Source: Laguncularia racemosa | Taxonomy: Eukaryota > Streptophyta > Magnoliopsida > Myrtales > Combretaceae | Direction: 5' to 3' | NCBI GenBank assembly: GCA_037954665.1 | Contig: JBBMOL010000135.1 | Span: 1,555,001-1,619,000 of the forward strand | Length of the DNA: 64,000 bases | Shown: piece after piece, positions 35,177-47,947 of the stretch | Position numbering within the stretch: position 1 is the stretch's first letter | Layout: each line of letters begins with the position of its first letter | Notes under the pieces: model-generated | What the model saw: only the letters and a program-made list of their open reading frames with translations | Databases searched by the model: none | What the model was told of the DNA's origin: nothing | Made by a program: the position numbers and the translations under genes

Positions 35177-36917
35177 TGATAGGAATCAGGATCCCACATG
35201 ACCAATCACCAGAGCCCAAACTAAGGGCTTATAAAACCTAACTATAAGAATCCTCGATGAACAATTAAATCTTGAAGATGTTAACTTGATATCTATTTTT
35301 GTATCATATAATTGTTGTGAATTCCAAAAGATTCACTTATCGATTCTACAGGATGCAGAATCACCTACACTATTGATCAAATTGGGAATATCATTGGACT
35401 CACATCTAATGGCCCACAATAATCTCAATTGACTTGAAGAACTAGCTCTTTGAAGACCATATTTGTATTTGTTATTTTTCTTTGAACCGATTACTTTGTA
35501 ATCATTTTTGGGACATTTTGATTTGTTGTAATTTGTTGAATTAGGACCGACCACATTAGTTGATATGAACCACGCCAACGTGTGACGAAACCCAATACCA
35601 ATACATTCGGAATTGCTACCCAAGATGCCAAACAATCGAGTGGAAACCATGACCTGTTACCTATAAGTGAGGTAAGAACCTTGGTATATTATGTAAACGC
35701 TACAATCGGGATGAAAGACCGATTGATAAGTCGGGATGAACGCCACAGAAGAAAATCCGATAAGTTCTAGAGTACTTCTTTAAAGAACCAAGAGAGGAAT
35801 TCTCTCAAAAGTGTTTTCAAACTTGTATGTTATATATTCTATGTTCTAAACCCTAGGAGCTTTATATTTGGGTTTATAATTCGTAACAATAAAGGCCCAA
35901 AATGACATAACATCATTAAGTTGCGAAAAAATAACAAAACAGAGACTTAAAGGCCGGCGGCGTAGGAGTGAAGGCTGGCGGTGTAGGAGTGAAGGCCGGC
36001 GGCGTTGGAGTAAAGGCCGGTGGCGTTGGAGTCGGCGTAAAGCATATACACGGCCGTGCCTTCTAGACATGTATCTTTCTGTGGATATTCTTGACACCAT
36101 ACACGGCCGTGCCTTTGAATTGTGTATACGACTGTGTATGATTCTGTGTAACCTCCAGTGCCTTGTAAAGACACGCCCTCTTCAACCCGTATCCGTTATG
36201 ACTTGTACAAGAGCAAGGGCATTCCCATGGTTATTCCAATCCTTTCCAACTTCATGATTGCTCCAATCCTTTCCGGCTTCATAGACATCCTTTATAAACC
36301 TGTTAAGTGCTTCCTTGAATCGTTTTGCTTGAGTTCTTGTGATTAGTCTAGGTAGCACTTCAAGAGGATCCACATTCCATCTTCTGGCTTGGCTCTCATC
36401 ATGGCTCTCATCATTAGTGGCATAGACGTACATTTTTAGACATTTTAATCCTAATTGGAGCAAGTATAAATGTTTGCTAAAGTAGGGTTTGTGGGAGCTT
36501 TTTTGAACCATATTTTTCATATTTAAACTGTGAGGGACACCTCCTTTTCATGAACTCTTATCATTTCTTGAGTGAAGTGTGGCGAGTGGGATTTGATCCT
36601 TGTTGTGTGTAATATCAACAATGTCAAATCCATCCTAATTCCTAACTAGTGAGTCATATCTGGTGAGGAATTAGTTTATCCTTTTTGTTTATCATTTACA
36701 CAATTTTTAGGGTTTGATTCAATTTGATTTCATATCCTTTAGATTGTGTTTAGTGAAATTGAATTTGGATATTGCAATTGTGAATTGTGATTCTCATTTG
36801 TTATTTGTGTGATCATCATTTGGCAATTGTTCTTCACGCCCCTTCTGAGAATTGTTAATTGGTTCTCAATTAGTTTTTGTGTGCTTATACATTTGGATTT
36901 GGTTTTAAGGCACATCA
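35177..36917 (+). repeat. Solo G1-type LTR (883 bp net), interrupted
   Basis: It starts TGATAGGAATCAGGATCC at 35177 and ends ggcacatca at 36917, with TTAAT before (35172-35176) and TCAAT after (36918-36922), a TSD with one change. After removal of the nested G2 LTR and one TSD copy (858 bases) it is 883 bp, matching the 881-bp G1 LTRs. Its first codons again read DRNQDPT-stop-PITRAQTKGL. No internal region is present, so it arose by LTR-LTR recombination. Confidence 0.85.
35561..36413 (-). repeat. Solo G2-family LTR (853 bp) nested in the G1 LTR, TSD TTAGT
   Basis: It starts tgatatgaaccacgccaac at 35561, ends ...ggctctcatca at 36413 and is flanked by TTAGT at 35556-35560 and 36414-36418. It is homologous to both G2 LTRs (43120-43920, 48455-49309). 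It carries four 21-base units (aaggccggcggcgttggagt type) at 35950-36032 and acacggccgtgcc palindromes at 36047 and 36101. On minus its start encodes PLEVLPRLITRTQAKRFKEA, the LTR-encoded pol tail. Confidence 0.92.
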
Positions 36918-36922
36918 TCAAT

Positions 36923-38570
36923 GTGGATGACATAGGATCAAGACAACCTTAGCACTCATTGAGTAAGTATGTTGGCTAGTTGGCTAATCAAACAATTCCA
37001 TTTGTTTTTTTATTGTTTGCCTGACATCTGATTTTTGATTGAATGGAGATTGCATGACCATTCGGGGATGCCCCTATGGTTAAAATGAAGAAAGGTTCTC
37101 ATGTTTAGTGTGTGGCTGTTAATATTTAGAATTCTTTTAGATATAATAAAATAGAAAACATGAAGATGACATTTGATTAGAAAATTATTGAAGTAGAAAA
37201 TGGTTTACAAATGATAGAATAGAATAGAATAGAGCATTTAGAAATAGAGAAATTATGCATATTTCTTAGTTTTTCTACTTGCTTACAAATAAGTGAGGCT
37301 GTTTAGAAATAGAGAAACTATGCATATTTCTTAGTATTTTACTTGTTTACAAATGAGTGAGGCATGCCTATTTATAGCATTTCTTCTCCTTAATAGATGA
37401 TGGAGATTATTTCAATTTGATGGCCATAATGCTTTATGTAATGCTGTAAAACCTAGGATGCTATAATCTGTCGTATGTCCTTATAGGATAAAGACACGTT
37501 AAGGCTCTTAACTTAGTTGATACTATATAACTTGCAATAACTGTTAATCACAATTGAAATAATTCATCGAATGCCACTCATGATGATTCAACTAAATCTC
37601 ATTCATTATAAACCACAAAATACTTTTAAGCTAATCTTGGTACATAATTGTGATAAAATCTAGAAATAGTTTAATTTTTGGCAATTAACTATCTTATCCT
37701 ACTCTAATGGAAGTCACTATGTCAGCAATGTTAAGAACTTCATTTGCCCTTATCACCTAGTCGTTATAGTAGTAATAGTATTCTACATCATTTCCATCCT
37801 ATGCATATAACCCTTGGTCATCATCATAAGAGGTGTATTCATTTATGCCAATAGCTAAAAAGAAAAAAAAAATGATCCCCTGAGGGTATACTAATGCCTA
37901 GTATCAATAACCCACTAACAAATGTGCATGATGAAGTATAACTTAAGTCATATATACCAATGCAATAACAAAACATCTAAACAACAAGTTATTGTCTCAT
38001 TTAGTCCACAAATAGCAAAAGGGTACTCATGACCCCACCATACCATTTTTGTATATAATTAATACATAGTACGATGTTGGGAATTGGCATTATAGTCCCC
38101 AGCACTCGTGAGTCCCTAAATCTACATAGATCATTTCAATGCATGACTTCACTAGAGATAGCATTACACAAAGATTATCGGGGTGCCATCTAAGGATCTG
38201 CCATTGCGAGCCTTTAAGTCGAGCCAAACATAACTAGCACACAACTTAATCTAATCCGATATATCAATTATTCTAGTTCCTTAACTATCATAATAAACAC
38301 AAATAAAAAACAAGATTACACATACTTAAAAGAGTAGTGTTAATCACGACTTGTCCCTGACTAGTAGTTAAACTGTAATCTGTTAGAGTATAAAATAATC
38401 GATCTTAGTACTAGTCTAAATATCGTTTAAGATACCCACTTTTAGTTATTTAATTGTTATTAGATCACTTCTCTTACTTTGGTAGAATTTATAAGGTTAT
38501 ACTAGGTGTTTAGGGTTTAATGAAATTCGAATAACAAGAAAATAAATCGAATAAAAAAGTTTTTTAAGGT
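36923..38570 (-). repeat. Non-coding; probable remainder of the host Tekay-like 3' LTR
   Basis: No genes. Because the giant T LTR (TSD ACATG) and the Athila (TSD GTTGT) are insertions, the sequence left of 38576 must once have been continuous with 62361, inside the LTR that starts at 63007. How far left that LTR reaches is not visible. A 67-base tandem duplication (agaaatagagaaa-tatgcatatttcttagt core) spans about 37234-37365 and a short (AATAG)n lies at 37213-37236. Confidence 0.5.
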
Positions 38571-41358
38571 ACATGTGTCATGCCCCAAAAGGGGGCTTAA
38601 AAGCCTCTACTAAAATTATCATGGCATGTGTGCACTCGTTACATGATAATCGTATTACGAGTCAGAGATCGTAAGATTCTAAGTAAATAGTTATATCTAC
38701 AACAAGTTATAGTACATATAATTAGTTAATAAAATACAACTATAGATCCCGTACTCCACGATCAATCATGATCGTAGAGAGTCGGTATCCCCTACCAATC
38801 AGTAAAATAGGATAAATCCTAGGTTCTCAACTTCAAAATCTATTCACATGGGGGTCCTAACATTTCATTTAAGTAAATCTATCCTTCACAAATCTTACTT
38901 CATTGTTTTGGTCTTCCAAAACTCTCAACACTTCACATCTTAACCCATCTCGTGCTTTCACTATTGTCACCTACATAAAGTCTATGAGGGGGTGAGCACA
39001 CCATGGCTCAGTGAATGGGATGGTAACACTTTCAATGCTACGTACACACACATAAACAAACTTAAATCAAATATTAGACATATGCTATATACATACACTA
39101 GAAAATTCACATCAAGTTATTAAACCTATGTTATGTACACAAGCAAGCAAATTCAATTTAAAATATTAAACGTATGCTATGCATGAAAAACCATATGAAT
39201 GCAGCATCTCATGTGGTCTTCCGATAACCGACGTGAAGTCTAGGGTTTACGCCCCCCTTGACCTTGGGTTGGGGAATCTGAAGCCACCATTAGTGCCCAA
39301 GTCATTACCCAGTTTATTTATCTTATCACTTGGTTAATTATGATATCTTATTAACTTAACAGTGAATGCTCCCGTGCCTTTCTGCACCAGACGTAGCAAA
39401 ACCCTCAAGGATAGGCCGAACTCGAAACCGTCATGGCACGATAGTCCCCTAATCACTTAGTTTACACTTGGCGGAACAACGATCCTCTCGATCACTTCTA
39501 ACGCATCCTGTGACAGTGATGGCCTTCAATCTCATGCAATGTCTCGTGAAAATGTATGTCAAGTTTTTAAATCAAGTCCTCTTCCTTAATTAAGTTATTT
39601 AGGGCAATTAAATAACATTTACAATCACAATCAATTATACCACAAAAGTAAACATCAAACATTCCATTTCACTCAGTACAAGCAAGGATTATGCATGGGT
39701 TATCACACAGAATCGACACTGAACCCAAATCCCCATGAACATAGACCTATCCAGTTTATAGTGGATTAAATTATCTCGGCACCTCTCTGTGCCATTTCTT
39801 TTAAACGTCAAACTGCTCGGGTTGGCTTACAATCATTTCTAACACCTCTATGTCATTTATATCACATGTCAAACGAACCACTTAGGGTTGATTTATATTA
39901 ACCATCTTTGACACCTCTATGCCATTGCACTTCTCAAGTGCTTTATTATTCTCACATTTTCGAGAACTAGTAAGGTCGTCTCGCATTTTCCTTTTAATGT
40001 CTCCAAGACACTTGTGTATAATATACATATATATGTTTGTGACCTCTCCTTAATTAAGGACAATTTACTAGACACGTTCCTTATGTACCTAAGAGGTAAG
40101 GAAATATGGTCATTGAGTTATAAAAGCCAAGGTTGCACTCATGATTGGTATGATTGGGTCCATGAGTGTATTTTGTAAATATAATATGAAAATAAGTTTA
40201 TTTAAGTATATGTATACACATTTTGGAACCAGCTCTGACATGTATACATAATGATACCTATATACCTTATTCCAACTAAGCATACCTACTCGGTAGCTAT
40301 AGAAGGAAAAGCTAAGTCTCTATATTTTGGTTTGTTTTGGAAGAAGACAATTTGTAAAACACGGGTTAGGCTTATGTTTATAGCATTAGCGATACGGCGC
40401 TAGGTGCTATCATTAAGGTAATGACATCTAAACTCTTGGACCATTCATTCCCCTATATTCTTCACGACCTCTTACCTAACTCGTTATTCTCTACCGCATA
40501 ACTTAACTCAACAACAATCATATCAAATAGAAGCACAATAAACATCAATTTCACATGCATAGAATTCCACATACAATACAACATAGTAGCATATCATTAA
40601 GTTTCCCACTCACTTGTTTAGGGTTATCGTAGTCTTAGCCAGAGTCGAGCGATTCCAATAGGTAACTCCTTTGCATTCCTCTTGAAGTCAGTATCCTTCT
40701 ATGATGCTTTCTTAACCCAATCATAAAGTCGCATCTCCACTTGACTTTGGTAGTCTTCTAGCCCCCGATATGTGTACTCTACTCATCTTGTGGTTGATGA
40801 CAGGGTATGAAGTTTCCTCCTTATGGAACTTTGGGCGAATAAGATTCAAATGTTGAACTTCCTTCAAATTTGTGCTTCTAACACCTCAAGTTGCTGTGAT
40901 CGACTGTTTTCTTTCCTTGTGTAGAAGTCGAGCAATGGAATGTCTTTGACTTGCCAAATTTGGAATTCCTTCTTCCACATATGCAAGATATCCTTGGAAG
41001 GGACAACTGAAGATCTTGCATTAGGGTATTTGGCCAAGAATGATCTTCCTCAACATCCTTTGAGCATTCCATTATGAAATCCATTTCATCCCAAATATCT
41101 CCTGGGTCATCATCTTGGATATTACTTGAATCATTCTCTTCACCATTTACAACATCATAGACGCTTCTCTCGTCCATGAAGCATCTTTGAACCTTTCATT
41201 TATCCAATTGTCTTTAATATCTTCCAACGAACTACATGTAGGATAACCTGCAGGATTTAGCAGTCCTTAAAGGTTTGTATCATCTTCTTTCTTCTCTTCT
41301 TTGTTGATATTTCCACCTACGAGTTCCTCAAATTTTCTACTGGTCTTCATCCTCACTC

Positions 41359-42720
41359 ATGCTTCCATCATACATACACCAACCTTTCCCACACATCATA
41401 TACGCACCAAAATTTTCTTATCCATATACATACACACTTCAAACCCCTAATACATACTTGCCCACATACTTTACACACATTATACACTTCCCATATCCAT
41501 ACTCACACACCCAAACCGTACATTATCTCATACACCTACTCACATACTTCATATACGCCTTAGATCACCAATACACACAGCCACATACTTTGCACGCACC
41601 ACATTTGCCTTCCATGCCTATACATATATATTCATACTCCACACATTGTCTCATATTCGTACATACATATCTTGCATACATCATCCTCAACTTCCACATT
41701 TACACACATACATGTCCATACTCCACACCTTCCATACTCCTATACACATACACCCTTACACACTACATGGCATTCACACACACACATACAAATTGCACCT
41801 ACCACACACCATCTATATGCATACACCCTTCTCGCATACAGCACATACCGTCCCATACCCATACACTCTGCATACATCACACCCTTATACACACACATAC
41901 CATATACCCACATACACATACCGCACACCTTACATCACTTCATGCACCTACGCGCATACCCACAAGCATTACACACTCGGCTCTTCCTTCACACATACAC
42001 GTACCTTCACACACCATACATCATCACCAACACACGCACCCATCATATACCTTCAACCACACATACACACATACGCTTCATTTACACACACACACATTCC
42101 ACATACACTGCATCACCTCTTCATTTACTCACATGCATACACACACATTCCTACACACACCATACTCCATCATTCACATATATACACACTTTCCCACATA
42201 CATCATACACATCCTTACACACATATGCATACATACATCTTCATTCCTGCACACCCATACGCACCTTCCTCCACACATATACACTCTCATACTTCCACAC
42301 CATCATCCACACATACACATACCCTTCACCCACACACACACACACATTCTTTCCTCTTCCTCTTCCCTCACTTGCTTTTGTACTTGTTGTCCGTTTGTTA
42401 TTGCTGTTGTGGTTGTCGTCGTGATCGTTATTGCCGTTGTTGGGATCGTCGTTGTAGTTGCTATGAGGGTGGTTGTTGGTGCTACCGTGGTTGTCATCGT
42501 GGCCACTGGCATAGTTACTATTGCCACTGCTGTTGCAGTCCTCTTCCTTCGTGCACACACACTACACTTACACCTCCTCTTCATCCATATACACTCACAC
42601 ACACATACGCACACACTTTCAGGACCTCCCTCTACGGACACCCACACACTTCCTTCACCTGCACACACACACACTTCTTCACACACACACAAACACACCC
42701 TCACACACACCATCCATCAC
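41359..42720. repeat. CA-rich (CACATA/CACACA) array in T copy 2
   Basis: About 1.36 kb of irregular CA, CATA and CACACTT words; the reverse-strand counterpart of the TG array in copy 1. It produces false frames of up to 459 codons rich in His, Thr, Tyr and Ser, open in all three plus frames at once. Confidence 0.9.
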
Positions 42721-43119
42721 CATTGTTGTTGCTGTTGAGGGTCGTGGTTGTTGTCGTCATTGGGACCGTCATTGCTGCTGCCGTTGTTGTGGCCGTCACG
42801 GCCACCGTCTTTAGGTGGTTGTTGTTGTCGTTGTTGCAGCTGCTGAATTGTTGCTGTCACTATTGCTGTTGCTGTTGGAGTTGCTAGGTTGAAGTCATCT
42901 TAGTTGTTGTCGTCGCCACGGTTGTCGTTACAGCTGGGGTGGTCGTCACGGTTGGGGGCTGCCATCGCTGTTGTTGAAGGTTGTCCGTACAACTGCTGTT
43001 GCTGTCATCGAGCTCATTGTCGTTCCAGTCATCATTGTTACGGTGATCATTCCCTCTCACGCACACTCACACACTCAACCATCCACCGTTGTTGTTGTTG
43101 TTGCTTCTGCCATCGTCAT
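42361..43119. repeat. GTT/GTC/GCT trinucleotide-rich array in T copy 2
   Basis: Irregular gttgttgtcgtcgctgttg words interspersed with further CA blocks. G2 inserted at the right edge of this array (TSD GTCAT) and the array resumes at 49315-49360 as attgttgccgctgttgtcgcc. A short related block lies at 18410-18480 in copy 1. Confidence 0.8.
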
Positions 43120-43920
43120 TGATACGAACCACGCCAACCCGTGACGAAACCCAATACAAATACGTTCAGAAATTCGTTACCTAAGATGCCCAAACACCTA
43201 AAGTGGAAACCGCGACCCGTTGTCTATAAGTAAGACAAGAACCTTGGTATAATGTGAAGACGCCACAATCGGGATGAAAAACCGATTGATAAGTCGGGAT
43301 GAACTCCACGGAAATTAATCCGATAAGTTCGATTTAGTTCTTGAAGAACCAAGAGAGGTGCCTCTCAAAAGTGTTTAATGTTCAAAGATGTAAATTCTAT
43401 GTTATGTCTATTCTAAACCCTAGGAGCTTTTATATTAGGGTTACAATTGGTGAAAATACAAGCCCAAAACGACGTAGCTTAAATAAGTTGTGTAAAAAAC
43501 ACAAGACAGAACAATAAAGGCCGGCGGCCTTGAGCCAGCCTTGAAGAGATACACGGCCGTGTACTTCTAGATGTGTATCTTTCTGTGGATTTTCTTGACT
43601 CCATACACCGCCGTGCCTTTTAGCCGTGTATGATTCTGTGCAATCTTGGAATTTCTACACGGCCGTGCCTTGAAAGTACACGCCCTCTTCAACCCGTGTC
43701 CGGTGCGACTTGTATAAAAGTAAGGGTCTTCCCATGGTTGTTCCAATCCGTTCCAACTTCATGATTGCTCCAATCCTTTCCGGCTTCATGGACATCCTTT
43801 ATCAACCCGTTAAGTGCTTCCTTGAGTCGTTTCGCTCGACTTCTTGTGATCGGTCTAGGCGGCACTTCAAGAGGATCCACATTCCTTCTTCCGGCTTGAC
43901 TCTTATCATGGATCTCATCA
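43120..43920 (-). repeat. G2 3' LTR (801 bp)
   Basis: On plus it runs tgatacgaaccacgcc to ggatctcatca. It has one copy of the 21-base aaggccggcggc unit (43517) and acacggccgtg-type palindromes at 43553 and 43658. On minus its start is coding (see 43689-44990). Confidence 0.95.
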
Positions 43921-44990
43921 TTCCCCTCCTCTTGAAAAGGATTTGTCCTCAAATCATCACCTACATCAAAAGGACTCAGATCAGTATCATTAAATGTGGC
44001 ACTTACTTGATACTCACCCGGCAAATCTATCTTGTATGCATTGTCGTTGATGCGCTCAAGAACTTGAAATGGTCCATCGCCTCTAGGAAGTAGTTTAGGT
44101 CGACGCTGCATGGGAAACCGCTCTTTGCGCATGTGAACCTAAACCCAATCTCCAGGTTCAAAAACAGCTTGTCGACGACCCTTGTGGGCTTGTTTCACAT
44201 ACTGCTCTGTTCGTCGCTCAATGTTCAGCCTTGCCTTCTCGTGGATCTATTTAACAAATTCGGCCTTCTTCTTGCAATCTAAATTAACATACTCAGAAAC
44301 AGGAAAAGGTGATAAATCCAAAGGAGTTAGTGGATTAAAACCATACACAATTTCAAAAGGAGAAAATTTAGTAGCAGAATGCACTGTATGGTTATAGGCA
44401 AATTCAACATGAGGCAAACAATCCTCCCAACTTTTAATATTCTTTTTAATTATAGCCCTCAACAAAGTAGATAAAGTTCAATTCACTACCTCAGTTTGAC
44501 CATCAGTCTGTGGATGACAAGTAGTAGAAAACAATAACTTAGTTCCTAACTTAGCCCACAAAGTCTTCTAAAAGTAGCTTAAGAACTTAGCATCCCTATC
44601 TGATACAATTGTTCTAGGCATACCATGCAATCACACAACTTCCCTAAAGAATAAATTAGCAATATTACAAGCATCATCCGTTTTGCGACAAGGAATGAAA
44701 TGTGACATTTTAGAAAACCTATCAACAACTACAAAAACAGAATCCCGACCATATCTAAACCTGGGTAATCCTAACACAAAATCCATAGAAATATCTACCT
44801 AAGGCTCATGAGGAATGGGAAGTGGGGTGTAAAGCCCTTGAGGTTGGACTCTAGATTTCACTTGTTTACATGTGACACATCGCTCACAAATTCTCTCAAC
44901 ATCTCTTTTCATGTGAGGCCAATAGAAGTGTTCCTACAATACCCCTAAGGTTTTAGCTACTCCAAAGTGTCCCATTAAACCTCCTCCATG
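43689..44990 (-). pseudogene. G2 integrase with LTR-encoded C-terminus
   Basis: Minus-strand blocks, with stops between: MGHFGVAKTL and YWPHMKRDVERICERCVTCK (zinc finger, 44960-44860), MDFVLGLPRFRYGRDSVFVV and VDRFSKMSHFIP (core), IVSDRDAKFLSYF, HPQTDGQTEVVN, then frame 44247-44465 (SWEDCLPHVEFAYNHTVHSA, VYGFNPLTPLD) and frame 43689-44132 (PKLLPRGDGPFQVLERINDN, SATFNDTDLSPFDVGDDLRT). At 43920 the reading enters the 3' LTR and goes on another 77 codons through PPRPITRSRAKRLKEALNGL to a stop at 43689. There is no chromodomain. Integrase would join element DNA to the host; here at least six stops block it. Confidence 0.9.
43921..43933 (-). other. G2 polypurine tract
   Basis: ttcccctcctctt on plus (aagaggaggggaa on minus) directly abuts the 3' LTR. 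It is the expected plus-strand primer and lies inside the open pol frame. Confidence 0.85.
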
Positions 44991-45013
44991 AGACTCCCTC
45001 ACAAGTAATTCTC

Positions 45014-46894
45014 TTAAAGAACAAAGTGGAATACATAGTTTACTCTCCCTAAAAAAGAATCCTTCATGTTTATAAAATTTCCATGCCCACTCTTCTCACA
45101 TTGCACATATTCCTCACAAAAATCTTGATCAGCAGCATATAATTCCTTAATGTGCTCAAAACCAAGCAATCTAGAACTAAGAGTAGAAATAAGAGTATAC
45201 CTTCTAGAAAGTGCATCAGCCACGACATTCTCTTTACCTTGCTTGTAGTGGATGACATGTGGAAATGTTTCGATGAACTCCACCCAACGAGCATGCCTTT
45301 TGTTCAGCTAGTGTTGCCCCTTCAAATACTTCAAGGATTCATGATCAGTGTGGATCACAAACTCTTTCGGCCAAAGGTAATGTTGCCACGTCTCCAGGGC
45401 TCGAACCAATGCATATAGCTCCTTGTCGTAAGTAGGGTAATTCAAGGTTGCCCCACTTAGCTTCTCGCTAAAGAATGCAATCGGTCTTCTCTCCTGCATA
45501 AGCACTACTCCAATACCTAATCCTGAAGCATCACACTCAATTTCAAACGTTTTAGCAAAGTTAGGTAAAGCAAGTAACGGCGCCTGAGTCAGCTTATTTT
45601 TAAGCATCTGAAAGGCCTTCTCTTGTTGCTCTCCCCAGCTGAACCCTACGTTCTTCTTAATTACCTCAGTAAGTGGTGCTGCAATGGTGCTGAAATCCTT
45701 CACAAATCTACTGTAAAAACTCGCTAGTCCATGGAAACTCCGTACATTACTTACATTGGTTAGACTAGGCCATTCTTGGATCGCACGAACCTTTTCTTCG
45801 TCAACCTGTATTCCTTATGCACTAACAACAAAACCAAGAAACACAAGTTTGTCTGTGCAAAAAGTGCACTTCTTGAGGTTAGCATATAACTGTTCCTTTT
45901 GAAGCACTTCTAAAACATTCCTCAAGTGAGATATATGATCTTCTAAACTCTTGCTGTAAATGAGGATATCATCAAAATAGACAACCACAAATTTTTCAAT
46001 AAAAGTCCTCACAACATGGTTCATAAGTCTCATAAAAGTACTAGGTGCGTTAGTTAAACCGAAAGGCATTACTAACCACTCATACAATCCATATTTTGTC
46101 TTAAATGCAGTTTTCCATTCATCACCTTCTTTCATTCTAATTTGGTGATATCCACTTTTCAGATCAATTTTAGAAAAGACACTAGACCCATGTAACTCAT
46201 CTAACATATCATCTAAGTGAGGAATGGGATGACGATACTTTACCGTGATGTTGTTGATGGCGCGGCAGTCAACACACATTCTCCATGCCCCATCCTTCTT
46301 AGGCACCAAAATCACAAGCATTGCACATGGACTCATGCTCTCTCTCACGTACCCCTTCTTCATTAATTCTTCGACCTGCCTTTGGAGTTCCATTGTTTCC
46401 TCCGGGTTGCTCCTATAAGCTGGCTTGTTTGGAATCGATGCTCCAGGTAAAAGGTCAATTTGGTGCTCAATACCACGAATAGGTGGTAATCCCTTTGGAA
46501 TCTCCTCAAGGAAGACATCTTCAAAGCCCTGCACAATAGACACAACCACACTAGGCAAAGAGTTAGATAGTTCGTTAGTATTCAGACATGTTTCCTTAAA
46601 AACCAGCAACAACATAGGTTGCTTCATCACTAACGCTCTCCTCACTACGCTCGCTCTTGCCACACAACTCTCCTTTTGCAAGGCTGCACTCTCCTTTTCA
46701 CTCACCACCAAAGTTGATCCCCCTTCAACATGGTCTCTTACACTCTTTCCAGCCTTCCTCTCTTTTTCCTTTTGAGATCGACTTTTGTATTCCTTTTCTT
46801 TCTCTCTGTCTTTTGCTCTCTCACTCTCCCTCTGTTTTTCACTCACCTTATGTTTTGCAAAAGATTGTTGTAGCTGCAACTGGTCCTTATACAC
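45014..46894 (-). pseudogene. G2 reverse transcriptase and RNase H
   Basis: The long frame 46894-45815 starts with a Lys/Glu/Arg-rich linker (SEKQRESERAKDREKEKEYK), then LPPIRGIEHQIDLLPGASIP, VRESMSPCAMLVILVPKKDG, MCVDCRAINNITVKYRHPIP, FSKIDLKSGYHQIRMKEGDE, MPFGLTNAPSTFMRLMNHV and catalytic VYFDDILIYSK (near 45965). All RT palm motifs are intact. After TAG at 45812 the RNase H part (IECDASGLGIGVVLMQERRP, YPTYDKELYALVRALETWQH, IHTDHESLKYLKGQ) runs to 45308. A stop is followed by YKQGKENVVADALSRRYTL. This is the best preserved pol in the window. Confidence 0.92.
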
Positions 46895-47128
46895 TTGTTT
46901 AGGTGTTAATGATTTAAGATTAAAGCTTTTCCCCTAGTGAACAAGCGTATACTTGTTAGAAAAGCCATCATGAACAACCTTCCTATCAAATTACCACGGC
47001 CTCCCTAACAACACATGACATGCTTGCATTGGCACTACATCACATAACACCTCATCCTCATACCTACCAATGCGGAAACCAATCAATGCATGCTTACTCA
47101 CCTTAATCTCACCACTATCATTCAATCA

Positions 47129-47947
47129 CTACAATTTATATGGACTAGGGTGTCTAACAGTTTTGAGCCCCAGCCTCTCAACAATAAAATTGCTCACTAC
47201 ATTAGTGCAACTTCCCCCATTAATGATCAAGCTACAAATATGATCTCTTAGATAACATCTAGTATGAAATATATTCTCCTTGAAATATTCATCTACACTT
47301 CGGCTTCCCTGCCCCAGAGTTTGCAACTTGTTGTGCAATTCACGATAGTAATACGCAGGCACAAACCGCTTCTTCATCACTCTTTTCATCTCTTCCCAAG
47401 ACTCAATAGGTGGCTCGCCACTCCTTGTATTCAACATTAATTGATCCCACCATACTATAGCATAATCCGAAAACTCAATGGCAGCAAGTTTTACTTTCTT
47501 TCTCCCACTATAGTTGTGACAATCAAACACCATCTCCACCTTTTTCTCCCACTCTAAGTACGCCTCGGGATCATTCTTCCCTTGGAAAGGAGGAATCTTC
47601 ATCTTTATGCTACTCAATTGATCATCCTCTCTATTCCTATCTCCTCTATCTTCCCAATCTCTAGTTCCTCTATTCCGACCACTATATCCTCTATAACTCC
47701 CAATAGAAGGCTCATCAAAGTCATCATCCGTCATTTCATCTCCACCCCTCGGTACTCTCCTAGAACGACTCTCCCTCTTACGCCCTTGGAATACGTTTGT
47801 GGATTGCTCTAGTCTTTGCTCTACCGTCTCATGAATTTGTTCCATTCCCTCTTGGAACATCCTCTTCATTTCACCCCTCAACGCCTCAGTTACTAACCTA
47901 GCATCAAACCTTCCCCTCTCACCTTCAGGAGAATGTTGTCTCGACAT
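47129..47947 (-). pseudogene. G2 gag fused in frame to protease by deletion
   Basis: The true ATG is 47945-47947 (MSRQHSPEGERGRFDARLV); the ten residues before it come from an alternative start. Gag reads MKIPPFQGKNDPEAYLEWEK, VFDCHNYSGRKKVKLAAIEF, SWEEMKRVMKKRFVPAYYYR and SVDEYFK, then jumps to ENIFHTRCYLRDHICSLIIN and GGSCTNV. In G3, gag continues here for about 190 codons including the CCHC knuckle. An in-frame deletion has therefore joined capsid to protease. The protease active-site Asp is Asn (I-I-N-G-G-S), so it should be inactive. The frame ends with TAG at 47129; a relic of LLGRPW is read near 47000. Confidence 0.9.

Noticed and set aside
41359..42887. Open frames of 459, 413 and 250 codons on plus
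   Set aside because: They overlap in three frames over CA/CATA repeats and encode only His/Thr/Tyr/Ser-rich low-complexity protein; the region is a repeat array within a giant LTR.
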